The position numbers and the translations under genes are program-made. Of a DNA stretch of 64,000 bases, positions 45,217 through 55,864 are shown in pieces. Origin of the DNA: Endomychus coccineus (Eukaryota > Arthropoda > Insecta > Coleoptera > Endomychidae); contig OY294069.1 of NCBI GenBank assembly GCA_958510875.1, positions 177,488,868-177,552,867 of the forward strand. The letters are read 5' to 3'. The number at the start of each line of letters is the position of its first letter. Position 1 is the stretch's first letter. The notes beneath the pieces are model-generated. The model had not been told where the DNA came from. It did no database searches and saw only the letters and a list, made by a program, of their open reading frames with translations.

Positions 45217-47400
45217 AATGAATGTCTGAGATGACTCCAGAATGTCTGAGATGACTTCTGAATGCCTAGAATTACTTATTGACGTCTCAGGTGAATGTTA
45301 ATTCTCTCAGAATACTTTGGAATCACTGAGATTATTTTTCAATTTCTGATATGAATCAATTCGGACTTTGAATGTCTGAGATGACTTCTGAATATTTGAG
45401 ATGAATTCAGAATCTTTCAGATGACTTTTGTATGTTTCAAATGAATTCTGAAAATCTGGGATGACTACTGATTGTCTGAAATGACATCTGAATTTTTGAG
45501 ATGACTTTTCAATGTCTGAGATGACTTTTGAATGTCTATGATGACTTATGAATAACCTAAATTACTTCTGAATGTCTGATATGACTTATGCACGTCAATG
45601 ACTTTGATCGTCTCAGATGACTTTTGAATAACTGAGTGACTTGTGATTGTGTGAGTTGACTTCTGAATGTTTGAGCTACCTTCTGACTGTCTGGGATGAA
45701 TTATGAATGTGTCAAATGAATTCTGAAAGTCTGAGATAATTTCTGAATGTCCGGAATGACTTCTGAATGTTTGAGATCACTTATGGATAGCTTAGATGAC
45801 TCTGAATCTCTGATATCACTTAAGGATAACCTAGATTACTTCTGAATATCTGAGATGAGTTATAAACGTCTCAGGTGACTTTTGAGTATCTGAGATCAAT
45901 TCTGAATCTCTCAGATGACTTTTGAATGACTGAAATGACTTGTGAATGTCTGAGATGATTTCTGAATGATTGAGATGACTTCTGAATGCTTGAGATGACT
46001 TCTCAATGTTTGAGTTAACTTCTGAATGTCTGAGACAGATTCTGGATGTCACAAATAAATTCTGGAAGATGACTTCTGGATGTCTGAATTGACTTCTGTA
46101 TGCTCGAGATGACTTCTGAATGGATGAAGTGACTTCTGAATGTCATAGATGAATTTCAGATGTCTGATATCACTTATGGATAACCTAGCTTACTTCTGAA
46201 TATATGAGATGACTCATAAACTCATCCAACTTCTGAGTATCTGAGATGTATTCTCAGTCGCTCAAATGACTTTTGAATGTTTCGGATATCTTCTGAATAA
46301 CTGAGATGACTTGTGAATGTCTGAGGTGACTTCTGAATAATTGAGATGACTTCTGAATGATTGAGATCACTTCTCAACGTTTGAGTTAACTTCTGAATGT
46401 CTGAGACGGATTATGAATGTCTCAAATAAATTCTGGAAGTCTGAGATAACCGCTGGATATCTGAATTGACTTCTAAATGCTCGCGATGACTTCCGAATGT
46501 CTGAAATAACTTCTGAGTATCTGAGATGTATTCTCAGTCGCTCAAATGACTTTTGAATGTTTCGGATATCTTCTGAATAACTGAGATGACTTGTGAATGT
46601 CTGAGGTGACTTCTGAATAATTGAGATGACTTCTGAATGATTGAGATCACTTCTCAATGTTTGAGTTAACTTCTGAATGTCTGAGACGGATCATGAATGT
46701 CTCAAATGAATTCTGGAAGTCTGAGATAACCGCTGGATATCTGAATTGACTTCTAAATGCTCGCGATGACTTCCGAATGTCTGAAATAACTTCTGAATGT
46801 TTGAGATGACTTCTGAATGTCTGCTATCACTTATGGATAACCTAGATCATTTCTGAATATCTGAGATGACTTCTGAATATCTCGAATAGCTTTTGAGCGT
46901 CTGAGATGAATTCTGAATCTTTCAGATAACTTTTGAATTTCTTAGATGACTTCTCAATGATTGAGATGACCTCTGAATCTTTGATGTGACTTCTGAATGT
47001 TTGAGTTATCTTCTGAATGTCTGAGACAGATTTTGAATATCTCAAATGAATTCTGGAAGTCAAAGTTGACTTCTGAATATCTGAATTGACTTCTGGAGGC
47101 TTGAGATGACTTCTGACTGTTTAAAATAACTTCTGAATGTCTGATATCTCTCATGCATGTATTAGATGACATTTGAATGTCATAGATTAATTCTGTATGA
47201 CTGAGCTCACTTCTGAATGACTGGAATGACTTATAAATGTCTGATGTGCTTTCTGAATGTCTTAGATGACTTCTAAACGTCTCAGATGGCTCCTGATTCT
47301 CTCAGCTGAATTTGAATATCTGAGTTCACTTTTGAAATCTGAAACAAATTCTGAATGCCTCAAGTTATTCCTGAATCACTCAGATGATAGTTGAGAGGTC
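45217..47400. repeat. 20-bp minisatellite, about 2.2 kb, degenerate
   Basis: The consensus GAATGTCTGAGATGACTTCT is repeated about 100 times with frequent substitutions and some length variants. Because 20 is not a multiple of 3, all frames are sampled, and long - strand open frames (for example 46,657-46,367) are only translations of the repeat (SEVIS...KSSQTFRSHLR). It lies within the 14-kb GPCR intron. Divergence is high except for one 280-bp internal duplication. Confidence 0.95.
46231..46790. repeat. 280-bp higher-order duplication within the minisatellite
   Basis: 46,231-46,510 and 46,511-46,790 are nearly identical. Both run from TTCTGAGTATCTGAGATGTA and TTCTCAGTCGCTCAAATG through GACGGATTATGAATG or GACGGATCATGAATG to CTCGCGATGACTTCCGAATG. 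280 is 14 units of 20 bp. The near-identity contrasts with the strongly diverged units elsewhere. Confidence 0.9.
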
Positions 47401-49175
47401 GAGTTGTGCTTGACGTCTGGATAGTTCAGATTCCGTGTAAGAAAGTTTTCTACCGCACTTAGGCTGTGTGGATGACTCTTTCAAATCGTTAAAACGGGAG
47501 CGAAACTGGAAAACCATTTCACAGTTGTTGTGAATATTGACTGAAACACTTTTCGAACTCGTGTTTATCAGATCCTGCTGGAAAGTTTGTGGAAAGGCGG
47601 GTGCGGCCCTACCAAATTTCGTCGGATCTCATTCGCAACTTTCCACCGCAGGAAATGTAACGTAAATGTAAGTTTATTTCGCGGAAGCAGCCATCCTTGT
47701 ATTTCTATAAAGAATAAGTATTATTTATGTCAGCCGCAAAAGGCGCGTGCCCCACTTTTCACCTGATTCCGATGATTTATCGCCAAATTGATTTATGCCC
47801 CGGAATTTTCTTAAAACCGATCTTTCAGTATGAAAAAAACTGTCAATACAGGCATTTCGTTTCTAAATTTAGACCACATAACATATACTAAATTTATGTC
47901 TAAGACTTTCTTTTAAGATGGAGAAATTTATTGTTATACGTCTTTCTTCACGTTACAATAAACTAGATGACTTTTCCAACAAGGAAATATTTGAGACCAG
48001 CATTTCCATTTGACATCTTAGTTTCACTCCATTAATATACAATATACACATTTGAATTATCTTCACCTTGATTCCTATTCATCACAGGAATTTCTGTCAC
48101 AAATAAAAAATGGAGGGAGATGCATCTGATGAGCTGTAATGAATCTCTTGTTTGCCCATTCGTTCTTGATACAAATAAGGTACTAATCTCATCAAAGCGA
48201 TTTGTTCAAGTTTTCTTTTCCAATTACTGCTTGCTGAGATAAATTACATTATTGGATCTTATTTTCTGGTGAAACAGTAATGTATGATGTAAACGAGTTT
48301 ACGTATTTGTATAACCACAATAGTATTTGTCTCCAATATGAGCTTAATAAATTGCGCTGATATCTATTTACAACTCTATTTGCGCGTTTTATGTTTCTAC
48401 GTTACGGGATTTAACATACACCTACCATGGATTTTGACTAATGTGCAATTGGAATCTACAGGTCAGTACTAGCGCTGTGGGTCTACATATTTGAAACGGA
48501 CAGGAAAACAAATGGATATGGAATCGCTTCTGTTCGAACAAATTATATCATTTTATTGTATTTTATAAACTTGTATTATTAATTCTCCATTTATATTAAA
48601 TTTAATTTATATTTCAAAATTTTGACACATGCTCACCTACAATTTTTCTCATACTTACATAATACACCAGAGGTTTGGTACTTACTCCAAAGGGGGGGGG
48701 GGCGGCATGTCACGTTTCCGTTTCCAACAAATTTAATCGATATTCTTCTTCATTTTAGTAAATTATTTTTATTCCCATTATAATCTTTCTGATATTTTAT
48801 TTCAGTGTATTGTCTCATTACAAAACACATTTATTGGAGAATTAATGAATTAATTAATTACCTAATTTTTATATTTGTTATTGATTTTATTTTATATGTT
48901 AATTTGTTTTAATAAACTTTAATGATTTATTTTTACCAATGTTGTTTCTTTCAAATTAGAATTACCTTTTTTCAAATAAGAATCCTCAGGGATACGCCAT
49001 GTCACTCGCCTTCAAACCAATATTCACTTAAAAAATCAAAATACTGACCCGTAGAAATATGTAAGACAGTTTGGTTGAGAACATTTCTTGGGACATTTGT
49101 CATGAAATATTTGTCGTTCTGTAGAGTTTCCCCAGAATATAACACCGTATCTCAATTGAGAGTGCTGCTAAAATT
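47401..49175. other. GPCR intron, no gene identified
   Basis: AT-rich sequence with no recognisable exon. A G-run of twelve or so at about 48,692-48,703 is followed by CGGC. A relatively GC-rich patch at 47,570-47,700 has no coding motif. Confidence 0.4.
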
Positions 49176-49179
49176 TTTA

Positions 49180-50050
49180 ATTGTTCTCAGCGCTGAACAA
49201 TATGACGACATACTTTTTGCGTCACAGTCCATGTGGTGTGACTAGTCCAAGCGGGAGTCAACATGAATTCCAAGGAACCATATACTTTGTGACCTTTCGA
49301 TTATATTTGTGCCATTAGTAAGTGAAATAGTTTGACTATTTGCATGATAACTACATTTAATTGCATTCGTTTTTTCTAGATTCAACTTTAGGTTATTATA
49401 GGTGAACCATTCGTTCAGCGTATCTAGCGTTTGGAACAATTTCATTTCTAGTTATATCACGGTCGGTTCGGACAATATCGCTGCAATATCATCTGCATAC
49501 TGGCTTATTTAGTCATTTACTAAGTGAGGCACTCCATTTGTGTAGATTATATATAAAAGAGGACCAAGGATATAGCATTGCGGAACCCCCCTTTCAATTG
49601 ATAATAAATCGGATTTTAATTCGCCATCGTAATTCTGTTCTATGACATATTGAGACCTATTTTTTAGGTATGACTTCAATAAATTTAGACTTACACCTCC
49701 CGTAGTCCATATAATTCAAGTGTTTTTATTAATAATGTGTGTAAACTGTCAAATCCTTTGGATAGGTCTAAGCAAACAAGTAAAGTATTCGAGTTTTGTG
49801 ATTTTGTTTGTCCGATATGATGTTATGTTTGTCCAAGAAGTTTATAAGACGATTATGTACAATTTTCTAGAAGATTTTACTGATCTTCGGTAGTAGCGCT
49901 CTGGGTTTATAGTTGGTCATTAAACATTTGTCCCCTTTCTTGTAAATGGGCTAGATGACAGCAATTTTTAATTTATCCGGAAATATGCCACAAGTTGGAG
50001 ATAAATTCATTAAGTGAACTAAAGGGGTTGTTATCTCATTCAGTACAGGA
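49180..50050 (-). pseudogene. Jockey-like reverse transcriptase, degenerate
   Basis: Read on the - strand from 50,040 down: CGIFPDKLKIAVI, then YKKGDKCLMTNYKPRALLPK, KIVHNRLINFLDKHNI, IERGVPQCYILGPLLYI (motif B), SQYADDIAAILSEPT (motif C at about 49,500) and LNEWFTYNNLKLNLEKT with WFLGIHVDSRLD (49,445-49,242). Order and spacing are those of a Jockey RT. Stops and shifts separate the blocks, for example at the start of motif B and before YADD. The end of the thumb and the 3' UTR are missing. Confidence 0.8.
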
Positions 50051-50363
50051 AGTCAAAACAGTAGGTATACACATTCTGATACGCCTTAACAAATTACCGA
50101 ATTTTTGGGCACAATCGTACAGAATCGACCAATTATAATACTCATATTTCAGTCTAACGACAAAAATGCTTTTCAAAGTTACATTAAAATCTGATTAGCG
50201 GAAAATGTAGAGAAATGCACGAGTAGCTGAATTCAATCCGCTTTTCTGGTTATTTGAATTTTCCAGTTGAAAAGAATCAACAGAGTGAGAAGAACAGACG
50301 TAGAGGGGCAGATAGAGGGCATTGTCTTGATTATAATATAATAAGATTCTTGACCCAGTATGA

Positions 50364-52103
50364 ATTATATAAAAAATTAGGTCACATTACACTCTGTTAT
50401 AAATGTTCGTCTTTACGTACGTTTCGGTCTCACGACCATCATCAGAAGACTTATTTTGTTAAAAAGGGGTTAACTAAAAGTAATTAACACAAGCGTCCAT
50501 ATCGCACAATCTTCAATCAAAAAGCTCACGCCGTCGAAACGAACAGAACCACGAATAATCGAAAATTGTATCGTTAATATTAAAGTATAGATTTTTTTGT
50601 AACAAGAAACCACTGTTAAGTAATATTCTCATAATGTACAAACGCATATTGCTATCGTCTCAAAGCAACTGGAGTTCGAAGCTATTTGTTTGTAATAACT
50701 CGACCCAGATGTAGATTTATGACGTACTTGAAAAGGTTTTAGAACTGCATTGGAATTTACTTTACTTTAAGCGTTCTTCCTAAAATATACTTTTAACATT
50801 ATAAAGACGTATGTAGGAATTTGCAAGAGTTTTAATTAATCAAGTTAGTATAAATCTGACTCAATCCTTGAATATCATTCCTATGATTTACAGAATTTGA
50901 ATCCCTTTTTATGTGAATCATCTCCAAGATAGATCTTTTATAATAATTGGTTTCTTTAGTTAAAATATTAACATTTTTGTAATCAAATTGATGGTTATAA
51001 TCAAAACAGTGCTTAGCAAGGGCGGTGGAATTTTCTAAGTTATTATTTCTTGTGCTATACTTATGGCCGTACATTCTTTTTTGTAAATATTGTTTAGAGA
51101 TTTCAGTTCCATCACAATCTAAACAATTCAATTTATATACTGTGTGGGTTTGTTTATCTTTAGGTATTACAGGTTTTAGATGTGAGAAATATTTCCCAAC
51201 ACAGCTAGTAGGTTTATGCGCAACATTTATATCGTACTTTTTCAAACATTTCTTAATTTTTTCTGAGGTCTCCGGAATGTATGGTAAAGTTATATAATTG
51301 TCTGTATTACCTGTTATGTCATTTTTATAAGAAGAACCATTATAGATTTTGTTTATTCTCTCTTTAATGATAGGATTGTAGAAAGTTTTTGGGTAGCCAT
51401 TCATTTCCAATGCATTACGAACAATTTTTAAATTTTTGGGACGGTCCTCTGCGTGGGATAATTTTACCGCGCGGTCTGTGAGGCTGTTTATGACACTTTT
51501 TTTATAACAAGCTGGTGCAACGGAATTGAAATGAAGATAACGTTGAGACCAGACTTCTTTAGTAAACCAAGAAGTTTTTATTTTTCCATCTGCATCATGC
51601 CTAATGGTCATATCTAGAAAATTAATGTTATTGTTTATTTCTATTTCACAAGTGAATTGAAGTTTACAATGGAAATTGTTAAATTCATTAATCACATATT
51701 GAATTTTATCATTGGGAACACACATAAGGCAATCATCTACATACCGTTTAAAGAATACAGGCTGAAAATCTAATGAATTTATAACAGATTCCTCTAGGCA
51801 TTCCATAACGAGGTTAGCAATGGTGGCTGAAATAGGAGATCCCATTGCTGTGCCGAAAATTTGTCCAAAATATTGTTCACCGTACTGAAAATAAGTGCAT
51901 TCTAAACAAAACTTCGTTTCGACGGCGTGAGCTTTTTGATTGAAGATTGTGCGATATGGACGCTTGTGCTAATTAGTTTTAGTTAACCCCTTTTTAACAA
52001 AATAAGTCTTCTGATGATGGTCGTGAGACCGAAACGTACGTAAAGACGAACATTTATAACAGAGTGTAATGTGACCTAATTCCCGAGAATTTTTTATATA
52101 ATG
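50364..52103 (-). mobile_element. Penelope-like element bounded by inverted terminal repeats
   Basis: The left arm 50,364-50,560 and right arm 51,909-52,103 are inverted copies of about 190 bp. They share ATTATATAAAAAATT, AGGTCACATTACACTCTGTT, CGTCTTTACGTACGTTTCGG, TCATCAGAAGACTTATTTTG and CACAAGCGTCCATATCGCAC. The left arm lacks CTCGGGAA present in the right. A - strand ORF fills the interior. Inverted or direct pseudo-LTR ends with 5' truncation are typical of PLEs. The ORF starts abruptly within the RT palm next to the right arm, so this is a truncated copy. Confidence 0.85.
50832..51908 (-). CDS. PLE polyprotein fragment: RT palm/thumb plus degraded GIY-YIG
   Basis: Coding sequence can be traced from about 51,908 (FCLECTYFQYGEQYFGQIFG, TAMGSPIS) through an uninterrupted frame to the stop at 50,832. 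From the first Met (51,845) residues 1-20 are the MGSPISATIANLVMECLEES block and RYVDD (about 34-38) is the RT catalytic motif. NFLDMTIRHDADGKIKTSWF (about 74-93) is the following block. SYKNDITGNTDNYITLPYIP leads to the linker, and VYKLNCLDCDG, YLQKRMYGHKYS and LAKHCFDYNHQFDY form the GIY-YIG region. The central YIGQT is replaced by TEISK, so the nuclease motif is broken, although the downstream Arg and His-rich parts are kept. The RT N-terminal half is absent. Confidence 0.85.
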   Translation of the reverse strand, partial: CLECTYFQYGEQYFGQIFGTAMGSPISATIANLVMECLEESVINSLDFQPVFFKRYVDDCLMCVPNDKIQYVINEFNNFHCKLQFTCEIEINNNINFLDMTIRHDADGKIKTSWFTKEVWSQRYLHFNSVAPACYKKSVINSLTDRAVKLSHAEDRPKNLKIVRNALEMNGYPKTFYNPIIKERINKIYNGSSYKNDITGNTDNYITLPYIPETSEKIKKCLKKYDINVAHKPTSCVGKYFSHLKPVIPKDKQTHTVYKLNCLDCDGTEISKQYLQKRMYGHKYSTRNNNLENSTALAKHCFDYNHQFDYKNVNILTKETNYYKRSILEMIHIKRDSNSVNHRNDIQGLSQIYTNLIN

Positions 52104-53500
52104 TCTTGTTATCTAAGTTGTTAGCCAGGTCTTGCGTATAGTATTGAATTTAATGAGGATCTGAGAATAGGGAATTATATTCTGCATCTTGATTTTCATT
52201 ATTAAAATTTTGAGAACTGCCTTATAGAACACGATCAGCTCCCATACGAGTTACAAATAATGTTGAGTTTATTAAGATATTGCCCTCGTCTCACAATGTA
52301 TGAACGTACATTTGATAAAATACCGCTCTCCGAATGAAATAAATTTAAGTATTTCATAAACGCACAAATAAAATTCTGTATCGCTTTAAGGGTGATCGAT
52401 TTCAGGGGTGAAAGCTTTCAACCTCGACAATTTTACGACGTTTGTGTGCGGCAATTACTTTAGAAGCCGTTCCCTGGATTCCGTCCGTATTTTACCATAC
52501 GTGAATTAATTTATTTAACCGGTATAATATGTGGGAGAAAATTTAACTCAAGTTCTACAACCTGTGTATGTATATAGCACATTCTAGAAATCCAGCAAAA
52601 CGATTCTTCAAGATTGAGTTTTTAACTTCATCAGTTGGATGTGATATAGGTTTTTTCGTATCATTATCTTCAAATATTTGGAAGCGTTAAGAACATGATC
52701 TTGGCAACATTCATATGCACACGGGAAGACATGGGTTAAGTCCTAAAATGTCTTATGATGATTACTTGAGCATCTTTGGTACGGTGAACAAAGATAACCC
52801 AGAGAGTAGCTGAGTTCAAAAGGGTATAAAGGCTTTCCTGCCTCTGGAAGTAACTTCAACAGCAGTCACGGATAATCTATTGGGCCTTATCCAATTGACA
52901 TAAGATCATGGAGTGAGCAAGAATGGAACTTCTGAGTCTACAAAATACGTGTAGAAGATCGGGCCGTTAAGGCAACATCTTTGATTTCGACAAGTCCCGG
53001 AAGTAGTGAACCAAAGTCGGTACCAGCACAGATATAGGGAAAATAGTGTGTTAGAGATAGCATATAATGAGAAGATGCGCATGTTTGAGTTAGAAAGAAA
53101 AAGCTGTGCTGTAACCTCCAATCTCCGTTCAAATGCTCAATTTATTTGGAGAGAGGTTATCAAGAATTCGATGCGCCTAGTTCTAGCTTATTGATTTATT
53201 TGATTGAATGAAGTTTTCTGTTCGACGGATTTGTCGTTGGCAAATAAAAGAGATTCAAACCTGTTTAATCGTTTATTCGAATATTCTAATCGTTTACAAT
53301 ATTTACAACACAACCACTCATAAATACATATGGACAAGTCTTACGTAAGTCTGCAGCGAGCGAATTAGGCACGCACATTTGCAGGTGATTACGGTTGAAA
53401 ATCCTTCTTAGACTATGCGCGTAGCCAGTACAATATTTACTAGTATACTTCGTTCTTAGATAGATTTACTGTCAATTCGGATTAACGTATTATATTCGGT
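52104..53500. other. GPCR intron, no gene identified
   Basis: Mixed AT-rich sequence. Overlapping frames at 53,121-52,906 and 53,132-52,938 (-) and 53,006-53,194 (+) do not resemble known proteins. No splice-bounded exon is visible. Confidence 0.4.
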
Positions 53501-53504
53501 GTCC

Positions 53505-54005
53505 GTCTTTATTGTCAATCGATTTCTCGTCCCCAGTGGTCAATAGAAGTAACACTCAGGTCTCAATCCTTCGATCTTAACCGCAACCGATAGATATGTA
53601 TGAATGTATACTTATTAGTTTTGGACTCTAGGCAAAATAATTATGGTTAATGATTTCGGCTGATTTCTTAGAAGAAAAATATAGTCGGTTTGCAAGCTCC
53701 ACAGTCAGAACGCAACTCGTCAGGTTACACCTGACGTTCCTTTCTATCCAAAGTTCAAGTATCGCTCAAGACTCAATCCTTCGGTCTTAACGCAACCGAT
53801 AGATAGGTTTGAATCTACACTCAGAATTTCGATCAATTATTTTCATGCTACACCGATATTTTAGGAGAAGGTCAGTTTTCAAACTCGGCAGTCTCAAGAC
53901 AACTCGTCCAGTTAGGTTTAACATTCCTTCCTGCCTAGAATTGGGGTATCATTCAGTTCGCAATCCTTCGGTCTTGAACGCAACCGATAGATGGATCTAA
54001 ATGTT
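53505..54005. repeat. Three-copy tandem repeat of about 190-210 bp
   Basis: CAATCCTTCGATCTTAACCG, CAATCCTTCGGTCTTAACGC and CAATCCTTCGGTCTTGAACG start at 53,563, 53,773 and 53,962. Each is followed by CAACCGATAGAT. Between them, related blocks repeat: AACTCGTCAGGTTACACC against AACTCGTCCAGTTAGGTTTA, then ACATTCCTTCCTGCC against ACGTTCCTTTCTATCC. Copies are diverged. It lies within the GPCR intron. Confidence 0.75.
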
Positions 54006-54779
54006 TCTTATCGAACACTTGAAAATGAACCTGGCTCTTTTGTAACCCATTCAAAGGGCCTCTTTACTCAAGTTCAACGAAACTATCTGCTAATTCACAA
54101 TGCATTTCTAGAGAGAATACCTAATCTAATGAAAGAATCGTTGGATAAATATCTATTCACGAACTTTCCGGGATCATTTCTCACAAGGATATTTCAAATA
54201 CTCGTTAAATAATGGATAAATATCGATTGTTTCGTGTCATAAACTGGAACACTCCCTCTTCATAATTACAGGCTTCGTTTAGGCAGATATGTATTTGTAA
54301 AATGAATGCAAACACACCTTCTGATAACATACCGTCAAAAATAATTAGTTAAATTATTCGAATAAACCATTATACAAATTAATTCTTACAACTACAGTTC
54401 TGTTTCACTTTACGCAACTCGCATCGCATTCTTATGGCTTACAATTATTAGATTGTTAGTATTGTTTGATAACCTGGACAAGACTCGATACTATCAAATT
54501 TAAATACATTCATTCTGTATTCTCTTGAACATGTAAATTTGAAAATAGGAAACTGGATGTTGATATATTTTATATCTACTGTAGAAACAACTTTAGCGTC
54601 GTCGTCCAGTAGTACGAGAAATACTGATCAAGTCCTTTCATTTTAACCGACAGGAATAATATTAACTTCGCAATTTGCATTTTCGGAAACAGATTTTATA
54701 GAAATAAGAGATACGACGTTGTGACTAAGAAATACTCACTCAAAAGACTGTTAAGGTTTAACAGTTAGCTTATTAAAGA

Positions 54780-55150
54780 AAAATGTAAATAGCTTGGTAT
54801 ACCCTCTAACAAATCTAATAAACCGATGTATAAAATCTTCTATATTTCCCGATATTCTGAAGAATGCAGAAGTGATTCCTCTCTATAAAAAAGACGATAA
54901 AAACGCTCTTCCAAATAATAGGCCGATATCGCTATTGTATGAAAGAATTTTATATACCTAATCAAATTGTCAATTACTTCAAATCCAATTTTCTGTTTGA
55001 TGAAAATCAGTTTGGCTTTAGAAAAGGAAAATGTATCTCAGATAAGTTGATTGAATTCATCAACAAGACCTTAGACTGTTCTGAAAGTGGATGATTTTCT
55101 TTATCATTGTTTTTGGATTCAACTGAAGCCTTTCATCATGTCGATCATTC
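54780..55150 (+). pseudogene. Jockey-like RT N-terminal blocks
   Basis: The + strand gives LVYPLTNLINRCIKSSIFPD, ILKNAEVIPLYKKDDKNALP, NNRPISLLYER, and then in another frame FLFDENQFGFRKGKCISDKL, IEFINKTL and LFLDSTEAFHHVDH (motif A). The order is correct for RT blocks 0 to A. Frameshifts occur after the PISLL block and before motif A. It abuts or overlaps an RT fragment of another family on the opposite strand. Confidence 0.75.
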
Positions 55151-55154
55151 TTCT

Positions 55155-55700
55155 CAATAACTCCAGTACTTTTAGTTTTTTCATATTTCTTCTTATTCGT
55201 CTTATTTTTTTTATAGAAAAATGAAGTCTGATAGGTAGAAGTTTGGCAGTTCTCGAGCTTGACAATGAAGGGATGACTAGTCTGAGCTCGTCTAGTCCAC
55301 CTATCTGGAATCTCTCGTGGTGGTAGAACAAACGAGATTTCTGATGAATACCGACCATGGAAATATCTATAGAAAAGGGAGAGGTCGCCCACCTTTCTAC
55401 GAGAGGTTAATGAATCCGTAGGTGTGACATCATCAGTCAGATGATTAGTTCTCTTCTGGATGAAATCCAAGTAGCCCTTGCCACGGAATAGAAAACCATA
55501 CTTTTGTGAAGCGGTTTTCGCAATAGACCTCACATGATCATTCCTTGAGAGGTGCAGTTGGTGGTGCTCCCGAGCATTAATACGAGAGACTTCGTAGGAA
55601 TTGTTGTATCTGACTTCATCATACTAGAGATTATGGGATCCTGGAGAAGATGCAAGCTTGATTTTTGGTTGCTTTGATAGAATTTATATGTTGTATTGCT
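55155..55700 (-). pseudogene. Non-LTR retrotransposon RT C-terminal region
   Basis: The - strand frame from 55,533 reads KTASQKYGFLFRGKGYLDF, LTDDVTPTDSLTSRRKVGDL, SLFYRYFHGRYSSEISFVLP and VKLENCQTSTYQTSFF. This is the same C-terminal block (LTSLE-RR--GDLS-FYRYFHG) as in the 41.6-42.4 kb piece. Upstream (55,540-55,700) are short matches to the 38.4-kb family. It is decayed. Confidence 0.65.
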
Positions 55701-55864
55701 GTATCTTTTTATATCCCCTTTGTTGATGTCTGTTAGATGAAGATAAATAAAGATACTTTATTTTAATTATGTATGTCTTTCCTCAATCTGACGTGTGTAT
55801 CCAAATGTTCTTGTGATAACATAAACTATATCTATCTATCAAGTCGAGGAAATATAACATTTTA

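Noticed and set aside
45831..47172. Several - strand open frames of 70-96 codons with repeating SEVIS...KSSQTFRSHLR
   Set aside because: They are translations of the 20-bp minisatellite; the frame changes every unit-length shift, and no start, splice site or neighbouring exon supports a gene.
51025..51297. + strand 90-codon frame
   Set aside because: Shadow of the PLE ORF on the - strand.
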